DNA from: Diatrype stigma
Lineage: Eukaryota; Ascomycota; Sordariomycetes; Xylariales; Diatrypaceae
Reading direction: 5' to 3'
Length of the DNA stretch: 64,000 bases
NCBI GenBank assembly: GCA_022225965.2
Contig: JAKJXP020000117.1
Location: forward strand, 1 to 64,000
The notes under the pieces: model-generated
Databases searched by the model: none
Seen by the model: the letters and a program-made list of their open reading frames with translations, nothing else
Told to the model about the DNA's origin: nothing
Shown here: piece by piece, positions 12,701-23,426 of the stretch
Numbering within the stretch: position 1 is the first letter of the stretch
Layout of the letters: each line of letters begins with the position of its first letter
Program-made: the position numbers and the translations under genes

Positions 12701-13530
12701 CTGCGGAACATATTGCATAGTTAGCAGAGGTGCCGACCGACCTGACTGACCTCCCTGGATCTGAATACATACTTAACCTCATAACCCCCACTGCGGCCAT
12801 CGGGCCTACGTCGCCTTGTCCACTTCCACCTCGAAGTTGGGCCACTTACGAAGGTTCGCTTTTGCATACATATAAGCAATCCCACACTCCTGCGGCCAGA
12901 CTGCCAAACAGTCAAACAGCCATACAGCCAGAGGGGTCCTGTGTGAATCACCCGAACTCGCTCCAGTCCACCGCAAGAGTTGCATCAGTCAGCAGCACGC
13001 TACCGCCCACTGGGGAAAGTCTATGTGCTACACAACCCCGAACAGGCAATCAAGCCAACAGTTTATAAGTTCGAGCCTGGACCAGGACCAAACGGATCAA
13101 ACCTTGTGCCAATCCAAGCTTTCTCGAGTGGCTTGACTGGGCTCAGTTGCAGCATTGTGGGCTTGTGGGCTCAGATAAACTGATACAAAGTACCTGATCC
13201 CTGTGTGCCCTCCGCTACCGGCACCGCTTCTGTGGGCCCCAATTGCGCCGCCGTACGATACGCAGGACGAATTACGACACGGCATTTTGTTAGCACCGCA
13301 GCAGTAGCGGGCAACGACAGGCTCCTAGAGATCTTAAAAGAGGGCCTGAAGAAGGCCTAAAGAAGGCCTAGCGTGCATGTTCCAGGTCCCGGACACTCGG
13401 GGTGCAGTATAGAGTGCAGTATAGAGTTTCCCAAATCGAGGAGGGCAAGAGGGCCCCTCTATACATTAGGTACTACCTGCTATACACCTATAATACGAGG
13501 CAGCCGCAGCCGCAGCCGCAGCCGCAGTCA
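6776..13530. other. long gene-poor intergenic region (tad3 / PFK-2 divergent spacer)
   Basis: About 6.7 kb with only short open frames that lack recognisable domains, coherent splice sites or coding-like composition. It is the left part of the divergent spacer between tad3 and the phosphofructo-2-kinase gene. It holds scattered TAGGTA/ACCTA words, a GAAGGCCT direct repeat near 13347-13370, a 13-bp direct repeat GTGCAGTATAGAG near 13401-13427, and a CAGCCG hexamer repeat from 13501. I recognise no RNA gene. Confidence 0.5.
13501..13527. repeat. CAGCCG hexanucleotide repeat
   Basis: Four CAGCCG units plus CAG stand directly before the TCACCATG at 13530-13535. Confidence 0.9.
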
Positions 13531-13532
13531 CC

Positions 13533-13929
13533 ATGTCGTCGCCACACCTCCTACAGACCTCGACCTTTCCTGTCCAACCAGCCAACAACCAAAGAAGAGT
13601 GCGCCGCAGACATGTCCAGCTTCACATGATCCCACCTCGCCCCGAGAACCATCCGCCTCCTCAACCACCACAGAGCAACCATTACCATTACTACCATCAC
13701 CACCATTACTTTCTTGATCCTTCCCCTTCCCCTTCTCCCGACTACCTGTCCATCCTACCTTCGCCGGCGTCCTCGTTGCTGCCCTCTTCAGCAGCAGCAG
13801 CAGCAGCCGCCGCCACCGCCGCCGCAGCATCAGCATCATCGTCCGACGGTAGCATCGGCAGTGGGATCAGCCCCAGCATCAGGTTGCCCACTAAACCGAG
13901 CCAACCGAGCTCGATTGGCGCCGCAACAG
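13533..13929 (+). other. possible exon or 5' leader segment, low complexity
   Basis: An ATG at 13533 in a very good context (TCACCATG) opens a frame rich in Pro, His, Ser and Ala, including a poly-Ala stretch from a CAG/GCC repeat (13789-13825). A good splice donor, CAACAG|GTGAGA, follows at 13929/13930. In a second frame the same DNA encodes a Gln/Pro run ending LAPQQ exactly at that donor. It could be an exon of an unrecognised gene or a 5' leader exon of the phosphofructo-2-kinase gene 1 kb downstream. I could not fix an acceptor, so it is not called a CDS. Confidence 0.25.
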
Positions 13930-14906
13930 GTGAGAGTCACTCTTTGTTCAACGTTTCGCAGCTGCGCGGTCATGTCATACTCTTAAATTCCAATCCCAGC
14001 GTTTCCACTTTGCCCAGGTGCCCTTTTTACTTGCACTAGGTCGGTTTTGGGTGCATGCATCAAACCCCCGTTGCCTCCTTTCACGGTCCTACGTACTGTT
14101 CCTATGCAGCTATAGTACCATAGCGATAGTACTACAGCGTGGTATGTTGTTGTATGTATGTACATACACATGCTATAACTCACGTAGGGCGTCCGACGTC
14201 TGGGCGGGACTGACTGGGGCGGGACTGTCTGGGCGTTCAGGGCCTGCACATGCAGGCATGCAGACACAGTCCCCACAGCGTCCCTCCTATGACGAAGGCT
14301 TGGATTCAGGAAACGGGGAGCGGATGTATCTACAACCTACGCGAACTTGTCGAAACATCCCACCCACAACCCAATACCCACTATTGAAGTCAATAGCCTG
14401 CTCGTCTGCCTGTGATGTACCTATCTCCCACGCCCCTAACCTGAACCTACCTATCTGCGCATGTACTATATACAACCCTGCAATACTTCCCCGTGGGCCT
14501 GCATGCCTTAGCAGTGGACGTACCTCCTCAATAATTTTCATCAGCTACGTCGAGTAACCTTCCGGTCCGCTCCTCTGCTTTTGGAACGTTATATCTTTTT
14601 TTCTCATGCCTTCCGATCTATTTATTCCTTATTCTGTTCAGATCTGGAATTTCACGACTTGTTTTCCTTACCACTGCTACTCAACCCAGACAGATCTCAG
14701 ACAGATCCCAGACTTCCAGTCCTTTCTGCTGCATACATTTGATACACACAGCTTCGAAACCGCACCTTGACCTCGTTGACATCCTTCCCACCTCGGTGGC
14801 CAATAGCCAGTGACAAGAAACTAACAGCGAATATTCGGCCGCAGATCTTCAACTTACCTTTGCTCCCTCCAAACAGACTCAACAGTCATCGTTGGCCAGA
14901 GTGGCG
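13930..14906. other. upstream region of the PFK-2 gene
   Basis: No gene is supported. Positions 14200-14235 contain an imperfect GGGCGGGACTG direct repeat. From about 14560 to 14890 the plus strand is rich in pyrimidine tracts, as expected of a fungal promoter and long 5' UTR. Confidence 0.5.
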
Positions 14907-17247
14907 ATGACCAATCAGCGCGCAGCCGCCAATTCGACCTCGTCTAATTCGGCACCGGTTGTAGTCCCCACGATAATACCACCATCCGCATCCAACCAGC
15001 CGTCGCACACTCCCACGGCTTCCTCTAAACCTGTCACCGACAATGCAACCCCCAACGCTGCTGCCCCTGCGGCTGGTGCCACGGCACAGCCAACGGAAAG
15101 CTCTGGCTTGAAATCGTTGCTTTGGAACCCCACGCGCGACGAGAAACCAGTCACATCCAACTCTTCACCCGGCTCGGATGCCCAGTCCTCGTCAACAGCA
15201 CCTTCCCATGTCTGCCTCCCCCCGCCAGCACATCCCTCCTCTCTCGCCAATGCTCTGAAGGCCATTCAGGAGGGTGGCACCCCTAATCTCGCTTTGCATG
15301 AGCCTGTCCTGCATAGTGACTCGCCCTATGATAAGAGCATATCGTCTACTGCCCCGGGATCCCCGCGCATGTAAGTGCTGGCTTACTATAAAAGCTCTAG
15401 CCCCCCCTTTATTCCAGTATGTCTAATATGGATTTCTACAGACCACCCGTACGACAGAACTCTGGTGGGGCGACGCCCCGTGTGAGGCCACATGCGACAA
15501 CACTCAGCATCCCTGGTATGACGCGATCGCTTGTCTCGCCGGATGGAAGGATAGCCGACCGCGATGTTGCGGCAAAGCTTGTTATCATCATGGTAGGCCT
15601 CCCGGCCAGGGGCAAATCTTACATTACCAAGAAGATCCGAAGGTACCTCGCCTGGCAACAGCACAACACCCAAATCTTCAATGTTGGAAACCGGCGACGG
15701 AAGAATGCGAACGTTTCCTCACCCCCACCGCAGACCAACGGCAACTTAGATACGCCAACACAAGCAGCCAATATCCTTCGGAGAGACTCTCGAGCGCCCA
15801 GTGACTCATCACAGGATCCGGCCCCGCTAGAGCGTGTTGAGTCGATCGATCAAAATGCCAAGTTTTTCGACCCTCAAAATCCATCGGCGTCTAAAGTGCG
15901 TGAGCAGCTTGCTCTTGATACACTTAATGAGCTCTTGGATTACCTCATTAGCGGTGGTGGGGCGGTTGGTATTCTTGATGCGACCAACAGCACAATTCAT
16001 CGCCGCCAAATGCTTTTCGACAAGATCAAGGCGCGAGAACCTAAGCTTGGCATCCTATTCATCGAGAGCGTGTGCACGAATCCGAATGTGAGTTATCTCC
16101 GGCCTAACCTTAAAACTTTATATCGGGTTGAGTTCAACGCTAACGAGGTTTCTGTAGATTCTGGAAGCCAACATGCGTCTCAAACTTTCTGGCCCGGATT
16201 ACAAAGACAAAGATCCCGTGCAGTCCCTCGCCGACTTCAGGGAGCGTGTCAAGGCATATGAAAGTGCCTATGTTCCTCTCGGAGACTACGAGGAGGAACA
16301 CGCAATGCAATATATTAAGGTAAGGACCGCAGAATCCACACCTCCTTAAATGGATGATTGGGAGAATGGTTATACTAACACCCTACAAGATGATCGATGT
16401 TGGCAAGAAACTCACCCATTTCGGGCTGGAAGGTTTTCTTAGCAACAATATCGCCCATTACCTGTCCACATTCAATCTGTCGCCGAGACAGATCTGGATC
16501 ACGCGTCATGGGCAATCGTTCGACAACCTGAACGGCCAGATTGGTGGAAATTCTGAGCTTACCGAGCGAGGGCATTTCTACAGTCTCAATTTGTACAGAT
16601 TCATCACAAAAAAACGTAAGGATTGGCTGGTGGAGCAGAAGAACAAAATGGCTCAGTCTTCGTTTCCCCCACTTCCTGGGGATCGATCGCCACCGTATCC
16701 CGAACTGAACCGGGAGCTCGACGAGAAGAACACATGTGTCTGGACATCGATGCTATTAAGAAGCATTCAAACCGCCGAATACTTCGAAGCAGACGAGGAC
16801 TACGACGTGAAGCATTGGGAAATGCTCAATGAACTGAACGCGGGCAAATTCGAGGGCATGTCTTATGAGCAGATTGCACGCGAGAACACGGACGAATACA
16901 TCAAGCGCCAACGCGATAAGCTCCATTATGTGTATCCTGGCGTCGGAGGCGAGGGTTACCTCCAGGTTATTAGTCGCTTGCGGGACATGGTCCGCGAGAT
17001 TGAACGTATCAAGGACCACCTAGTCATCATTGGGCACCGATCCGTCTGTCGAGTCCTGTTGGCCTATTTCATGGACCTTACCAGAGACGACATTGCCGAC
17101 CTGGATATGCCTCTCGGGATAATATATGCCATCGAGCCTAAGCCATACGGCATCGAGTTCCACGCCTACAAATATAACGAAGAAGAGAACTGGTTTGAGG
17201 AGCTGCCTAACTACAAGCCTCAGAAGACGGTAGACCCCAATGCTTGA
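14907..17247 (+). CDS. bifunctional 6-phosphofructo-2-kinase / fructose-2,6-bisphosphatase
   Basis: Makes and degrades fructose-2,6-bisphosphate, the allosteric switch between glycolysis and gluconeogenesis, in the cytosol. Exons are 14907-15370, 15418-16087, 16158-16319 and 16390-17247; all introns are GT-AG with agreeing phases, and the protein is 717 aa. Residues 1-200 are a Ser/Pro/Ala-rich tail. The kinase has the Walker A motif GLPARGKS at 215-222, FNVGNRRR, DATNSTIHRR and FIESVC. A fungal-type insert after FNVGNRRR contains RRDS (276-279), a protein kinase A consensus. The phosphatase has TRHGQS with the phospho-acceptor H472, the acid E580 in NELNAGKFEGM and the second histidine H648 in IIGHRSV. 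Both sites look intact. The start is the ATG of MTNQRAAA. An in-frame TTG just upstream is not a credible start, but a missed upstream coding exon is possible. Confidence 0.93.
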
Positions 17248-19525
17248 GCGGGAGGCATATACATTTCCTATCTGTAACACTATCGGCATGTACACTATTC
17301 AGGGATACGGCAAAGGAGGAGGATACGACGCATGAAGAAGATACCAGGGGAAGGGGGCAGGCCATCCGTTTGATTGGGAGGGACGTTTTCCCTCAAGGCG
17401 TAGATGATGGCTTGACTATCGCTATTGTTATCATTGCTTTCGTTTGAATGTTTGCTTGGGGGGTGTTCGGAGTTTCTTTACGATAGATTACGTATGGACG
17501 GCCTACGTTTCCGGCTCCGTTGTCCTGGGTTGGGCGTACTGGGGAATACCTATATTCGGCTGGTTTGCTGGTTTTCCCTGAGTCCTTGAACGGCTTGAGG
17601 TAAGGGGCACGGATGAGCTATTATTGCAAAAGCGGACGACAAATGGCAACATCAACAGCCACAATCATATGGGCGATGCTTAAGATGGAAGTGGAAACGA
17701 AAATTCTCGCGGGCTTTCACTATGTACCTACTTCATCAGGCATTAAGGCGAAAGACATCATCACCGGTCTTCCGCTCTCCCACATACATACCATATCAAA
17801 TTCACAACTCTTACTCAACATGGGAATGCAAGGCGAGGCGAAGCGAGGCGATCGCGCACTTGGTCTAAGTGGACAGCTGTGTAAGATAGCCAGATAGTGG
17901 CGCAACTCTAGTCAAGCAAGCAAGCCCCTTGCTATCAAGATAGATATAGATCAGACCAAAAACCAAAATCGTATGATCAGTTCAACTCGAAACTTGATTC
18001 TTAAGAAGCCACTCATTATTAATGAGGCTGTGCGTAGGTATTATCCCATATAACGTATGTCTTACAGGCTATTTACGAAGCAATCAATACATATTTACTG
18101 GTTACCGATGTACTCAAGTGCGTATGTCACCAATCCCAGGCGAGGTAGTCAATCAAAATGGTACGTGTATGGCCAGGACAGTAGGTAGGTAGGTAACAAA
18201 GGGGTTAGATGGTAACGATACCCCCGTATAATGTTTTAGATAAATATGCTTCTAGGGTCCGGTTCGTTGGTTGACGGGATGAATGATTGAATGAGTAACA
18301 AACACATGGGCGTGGGACGATGATGGTGGGAATGATGGTGACTCACCTGTGCCCGCTTGCCTTTCACTGCCCTGATAACTTGGTATATAAGTAGGTAGTA
18401 ATAGCTCAATGATTAATCCCTATAAAGTCATTGTGAATAAGAGTCCGTACGTGTATATACCGCTCCGGCCTCTCCTTGCCGTGCTATGACTCTTATGAGT
18501 GACAGGTATGTATAGCCATGCCCATCCGGGACATCCTGCCTTGACCTTTCCCTACTTATGACACAATGGAATGACTGGCTGGCTTGCTGGGCGGCTCCTG
18601 AGCTGCCTGGGTGGAAGGGATTGAGTCTTGCTTGACTACCCCGTACTTATTCACTTGGTCGCATATTAAGGAGTTGCCTAGATGGAAGGTACATATATAC
18701 ACATACGTGACATATACACGCAAGGCCCCTACGTGCTGCATCTACATACACTTGCGTGTTTCCTCATCTTTTCTATCAATGAGTTGGTTTTCTGTGGTTA
18801 GCTGATAGAGAGAAGGAACGGAGAGTGAGAGGGGGAGGGTAAGGTAGCCGGGGGCTTCAACAATTCCAAATCACCAACCCTTCCCCCTACCTCTTTCTCA
18901 AATTCGAATTAGATATGTATATGTGTACCCAATATCTGGTCAATCAATACCTTGCGATCACGGAGAAGAAAAATAAAGGGCACTCTTCTTGTACCCACCT
19001 CAGGCTCTGGACGATCTTAGAGGAAGGACCGGCAGTAGGTGTCCGGGTGTAGTGACAGGGTACAAGCATGGTAGTTATTGGCAGATCTACTTACATAACA
19101 GCATTCTTGGTATTCTTCTTGTAATCAACACGGATCAGTGTATGAGTAAATTCGTAGGCCCTTCAATAAATCGCTTGAGCGGTACTTAGTAGAACACTAT
19201 TAACGAGCGAAGACCCCCTCTAATGCGTAGGTAGTTTGTTTGCACGCATGGAAACCTTGGGGAGCAATGCTTCCGAGCCGATTATGTTTATTTCCTAGGT
19301 ATGTTTGCTATAGACCAACATGACTGACTCCCCTCGTGGGTCCGTCAAAGACGATACCTAACACACATGACTGAAATAGGGGTATCATATTGTACCTAGT
19401 CAAGAAACCCCCTGCCCCCACTGACGGGAAAGAAAGGCAGCAGGCAATAAACAGTGGGCTAATTGACTGTTAATCTATCTAGAAGAGATCTAACATCCCC
19501 CCACTCCCTTTCTCTCTTTTCGCCA
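17248..19525. other. intergenic, convergent 3' regions
   Basis: Lies between the 3' ends of the PFK-2 gene and the Zn2Cys6 regulator. Only short meaningless frames, TAGGTA-type words (for example near 18181-18195) and AT-rich patches are seen. No gene or RNA is recognised. Confidence 0.55.
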
Positions 19526-21571
19526 CTACGACGCTTCTAGAGCACCACCACCACCACCACCACCACCAGCATCCGGCCTCCCGAAGAACTGCAGATCGGC
19601 ATCCAGCCGCGCCTGGACCCAGAGCGGCCACTGGTTGTAGCGGCGGCGGTGCTCGGCGTCGACCTGGGCGTTCAGGTAGCGCAGCCAGCGCGTGATGCCG
19701 GTGTCCCCGTCCGTGTTGGCGCCTGGGCTGCCGCCGAGCTGCCGCTCCGCGTCCGTGATGGTCTTCATGGTCTTCTTCAGCGCGATCCAGTGCGTCGACA
19801 GCAGCAGGCACGTCTGCCGCGTCGGGTCCACCACGTGCGCGAAGTCCGCGTGCGGCATCTGCATCCACCAGCCGTAGTGCTCGCTTAGGGCTTGGTAGGC
19901 TGCGGAGTGTGTGTGTTTGTGTTATTATCGTCATGAGGGAGTGGGGTGAGCTGGGGGGGGGGGGGGGTTTGTTTTCCAGCATCACATCATCGCTAATGGT
20001 TTTCTTTGGTGGCGGGTACAAATATAGGGACTGGATAGTAAATGGTAATGAGATTTGGGACATACCCTGAAACGAATCGACGTAGAGCGTCCGCGCCCAC
20101 TCCCTCAGGTGGCGGTGGTACTCGATCTCGACCGGGTGGGTGCAGAGGGGCGCCAGGGCCTCGATGGCCGCCACGGCCCTGTCGGTCCACGGCCGCGGCG
20201 GGACGGGGACGGCGTCGATCAGCGGCTTCAGGAGCACCTGCTGGTCCGCGCTCACCCAGTGTTTGAAGATGAACCGGCCCGCGCTCGCGCTCGCGCTTGC
20301 GTGGTCGCCGCCCCCGCCCCGGCAGTACATCTGCACGGCGACGATGACGATGCCGCGGCAGAACGTCATGAACTCCGCCATCCCGTCGTCCATGCGCACC
20401 GACTGGAACGTCAGCGCGAAGCAGGCCGCCATCAGCGCGTTGCCCTCGTCGTCGTCGAACGTGCTCGTGCTCGCGCGAGTGCTCGTGTTATTACTATCAC
20501 CAGTACTAGTACTAGTAGCAAGCGAGGAGGAGGAGGCGTTGGCCAGCGACTTCTTGATCGCCTCGATGGCCTTCACCCGGTGCGCCATGGCGGAGGTTAC
20601 CAGGGCCGGGTCCTGGCTCGTCAGGTCCGAGGCGGCGAGGCCGAGAATCGCGTGCATGAGGTACTCGTGCTGTTTGGTTTGTCGAGGCTTCTTGCTTAGC
20701 GGCTGTTTATGTGTGTATATACATAGGCGAAGATCATGTATAACTACTCAATTTTGGATACCTAGCCATACCTACCACGTGGCTAGGCTTGTGGTGGGGA
20801 GGGGGGGTTTCATACATTCTGCGAAAGGCAGGGGACTTCGTGAGACCATACGCTTTCGTTGCCCAGGGGGTGGCGGGGCAGGCAGCCCAGCAAGAAGTGC
20901 TGGAAGAACCGCATGTCCTGGAGGGTGAAAAGGGGGACATCTCGGTGCTGGGGCTTTTTCGAGGTAGGAGGGGGCGTGGGTGCCCGTTCTGTTAGTAACT
21001 CGTTACTTGGTTATGTGCGGCTTGCTTGTTCAGCAAGAGCTGCTATGCTAGTGATCCGTAAAACACACACACACACATACACACCTGTTGGACGACCCGG
21101 GGACCTGCTGCTGGGTATTCGCACTGCAACCCCGTCTTTATGCAGTGGCCGCACGCGGGTCGGGTTTCTTGACACTGGCGGTAATGCAATATGGTCAGCC
21201 CGGGTTGCGTTCTAAGTTATCAGGTTCGTTGCTCGGTGTGGGCGGCGGCGGTTTTCTTGCACCTTGATCCTCCTCCTTTTGCATTGGAAACACCCGCGCC
21301 GGCTCTTCAAGTGGCCGCGCCGCTCTAGCCTCTGCACCTGGCGGCCGGAATTCTTGGCCGTCCCTGTCGCTGTGGGAATCGATGATTCCTCCGAGAATGA
21401 AGAAGCAACAGAGCTGGCGTTCGACACAGGCACCGGGGCTGCCGCGGTGTGTTGCTCGCCGGAGTAGCCAGCCTGCGTCCCCTGAAGGTATGTCGTATAT
21501 TCAAATCCCGCGTCGTCGTTCAGAGCCAAGAGGGGCAGGCCTGCGAGCTGGCTCAGGTCCATGGGCTCCAT
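19526..21571 (-). CDS. Zn(II)2Cys6 transcription factor
   Basis: Fungal binuclear-cluster regulator. Minus-strand exons are 21571-21263, 21174-21085, 20947-20816, 20669-20066 and 19899-19526; the protein is 502 aa. The six cysteines are C94, C97, C104, C111, C114 and C121 (C-X2-C-X6-C-X6-C-X2-C-X6-C), split by intron 1 between K103 and C104. The regulatory domain begins FTLQDMRFFQHFLLG, continues HEYLMHAILGLAASDL after intron 3, and contains WARTLYVDSFQAYQALSEHYGWWMQMP. This pattern is shared with Upc2-like regulators, so sterol or secondary-metabolism control is possible but unproven. The C-terminus carries an eight-glycine run from a CCA repeat. Intron 2 places an AG directly after a perfect TACTAAC branch site, so I use CCCCAG downstream as acceptor; it also restores the conserved frame. 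The gene is divergent from the esterase. Confidence 0.85.
19953..19967. repeat. G homopolymer (15 nt) in intron 4 of the Zn2Cys6 gene
   Basis: Fifteen G in a row on the plus strand, which reads as poly-C in the transcript of the minus-strand gene. It lies about 50 nt before the exon 5 acceptor. Confidence 0.85.
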
Positions 21572-23426
21572 GCTGGTGAGAGGTCCCCGTGTGAGACTGG
21601 CGTTGGCAGCAAGTCAAAACTTCCACGAGTGCCCCAAACAAAGCGTGCGTAACCCGAGCTTGTGTAGGGTTTATCTGCCTTTCCGACTGCCTCGTAGTGA
21701 TCATGACAATGTAATAATGTACGGGCTTGCATTGCAGTATTATATAATATTATATAATCGAGGCTGACTGAATGGAGACGATCACGTGTCGTTGGTCGGC
21801 ATTGCGGTAGTGCCCACAGCTGAACTGCCAAGACTGCTAGACTAGGGGCTGATCTGGGGCTGAATTAGGAGCTGAAAAGGGACATGATTTCATTGGTCCT
21901 ATTGGTCTATCGGTCCATAGGGTGGCACCACCTTGGAGGTTAGGCTCGTGGCACAAGGCACATATTGCTTGTAATCCCTATTACATCAGTGACACTGCAT
22001 CAAGTATTAACGGACTGTTGAGACCTCTCGAATATAGAACACCTGAAAACAACCATGAGCTTTGGAATTGGATAAATCGAGGTATTTCGTCGTTCCCAAG
22101 GATGAATGGTACTCGAGCTCGGCCCCCCCTGCATATATTCTAGCAGGTAGATTCGGCGAGATTTACCCCACGTCGACAAAGAAGAGGCCGGTCTCGAGCT
22201 ATAGCAGCCAACCAATACACCTAATAGTATCACCGACGGAGGGGCCAGACACAAGGATCATTGCAGGCCGACATTTGCAGGTTGAACAGTGTATAAGCTT
22301 GATTTCGACTTGATAACGGTGGCTTTGGAAATACCGTTGATAATATAGAAAAGTGTTAAGGCAATCTATTTCTATTCACAGTAGTTTGACATTTAACCTT
22401 CCAGAATTTTTAGAAAGGTTGGGAGCGTATAACTAGTACATATATACATTAGCTAACAGCCCTGCCAAGTTGATAGTGTCCGTAATTGAAGCTTTTTAGT
22501 ACGTAGTAGGTGGTAGTGAGAGCCCTACAAGTCTGGGTTATGCAAACTCCTTGCAATCTTATCGATCTTATCACGGTTATAACTGCCGGTCAGTAGCTCA
22601 CAGCCGGTGCTCAGGGCAAATTGATACCCCGGGTAGAACCTATAGCTGTAGGTGCTCCTAATAATGTCGGTACCGTTTATGAGCGGCGGTATCTCGAGCA
22701 ATGCGATCCATTTACTCAGTGGGAAAGGTGCTTTCTGCCTCGCGACGCTACTTTGATTTTCGCTTTTACTTTCACTTGCATTTGCACCTCCGTACTTCAG
22801 TGGCTTCTAAGATGGTTCAATACGTAAGACCGACCTCACGCCTCACCTCTCATGTCTGATGTCTTCTTGAAAGTTCACTGCCGCTATCATGCCCACTCAG
22901 CCCACTCAGCCCACTGTCATGCCTCGAGAGGCTTGGAGAATAATTGACATCATGAACACAAGACTGGGGTAGCCAGTCTGCCAGTCAGCCTAGCGGGACG
23001 CGAAGTAGGGTGAAGGCAGAAAGGCAATGCTGAGTGAACGTATGCATTTGATGCTATTTACCGGGTACCTACGCAAGCCTTGCGTACGTATATAACCGTA
23101 TATATTGACTCGTTACGAAGTAGTGCTCAACACCGCCCGCCAGCATCGCATCGGTCAAGGAAACATGTACTAATCAAGACCCTGTTGCCGTCCGTTCCCA
23201 CAGGCCGCCTCACGGGAAATGCCCTGCGGCTACCATTGCCACGTGGGAAACCATTGCCATGTGGGAAATGGTTAATGGATAATGGATACCTTCAAACAAA
23301 GTTGCCATGTATAGAGGCGTGTTGCCGCTCACGTCTTTACGACGTCTGTATCGCTGTCTGTTGATCTCATGATCAGTCAGACCTCTTGTTTCCCCCTCCG
23401 ATTCTCTCTTTTCTAGCCTCGAAACC
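21572..23426. other. divergent promoter region, regulator / esterase
   Basis: A 1.85 kb spacer shared by the divergent Zn2Cys6 regulator and the carboxylesterase. No gene is seen. An AT-rich inverted motif (TATATAATATTATATAA) lies near 21739-21758. A pyrimidine-rich stretch from about 23385 to 23416 just before the esterase ATG looks like its transcription start region. An AT-rich TATATAACCGTATATATTG lies near 23088. Confidence 0.5.

Noticed and set aside
14018..14557. 179-codon frame upstream of the PFK-2 gene
   Set aside because: It starts at GTG, has mixed composition, no domain and no splice logic. It is treated as chance.
14892..14906. In-frame TTG start for the PFK-2/FBPase-2 gene
   Set aside because: Nuclear fungal genes start at ATG; MTNQ at 14907 is the first credible start in this exon.
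20055..20928. Open frames of 214 and 262 codons on the plus strand across the Zn2Cys6 gene
   Set aside because: They run through two introns of a well-supported minus-strand gene and show no domain. They are compositional shadows.
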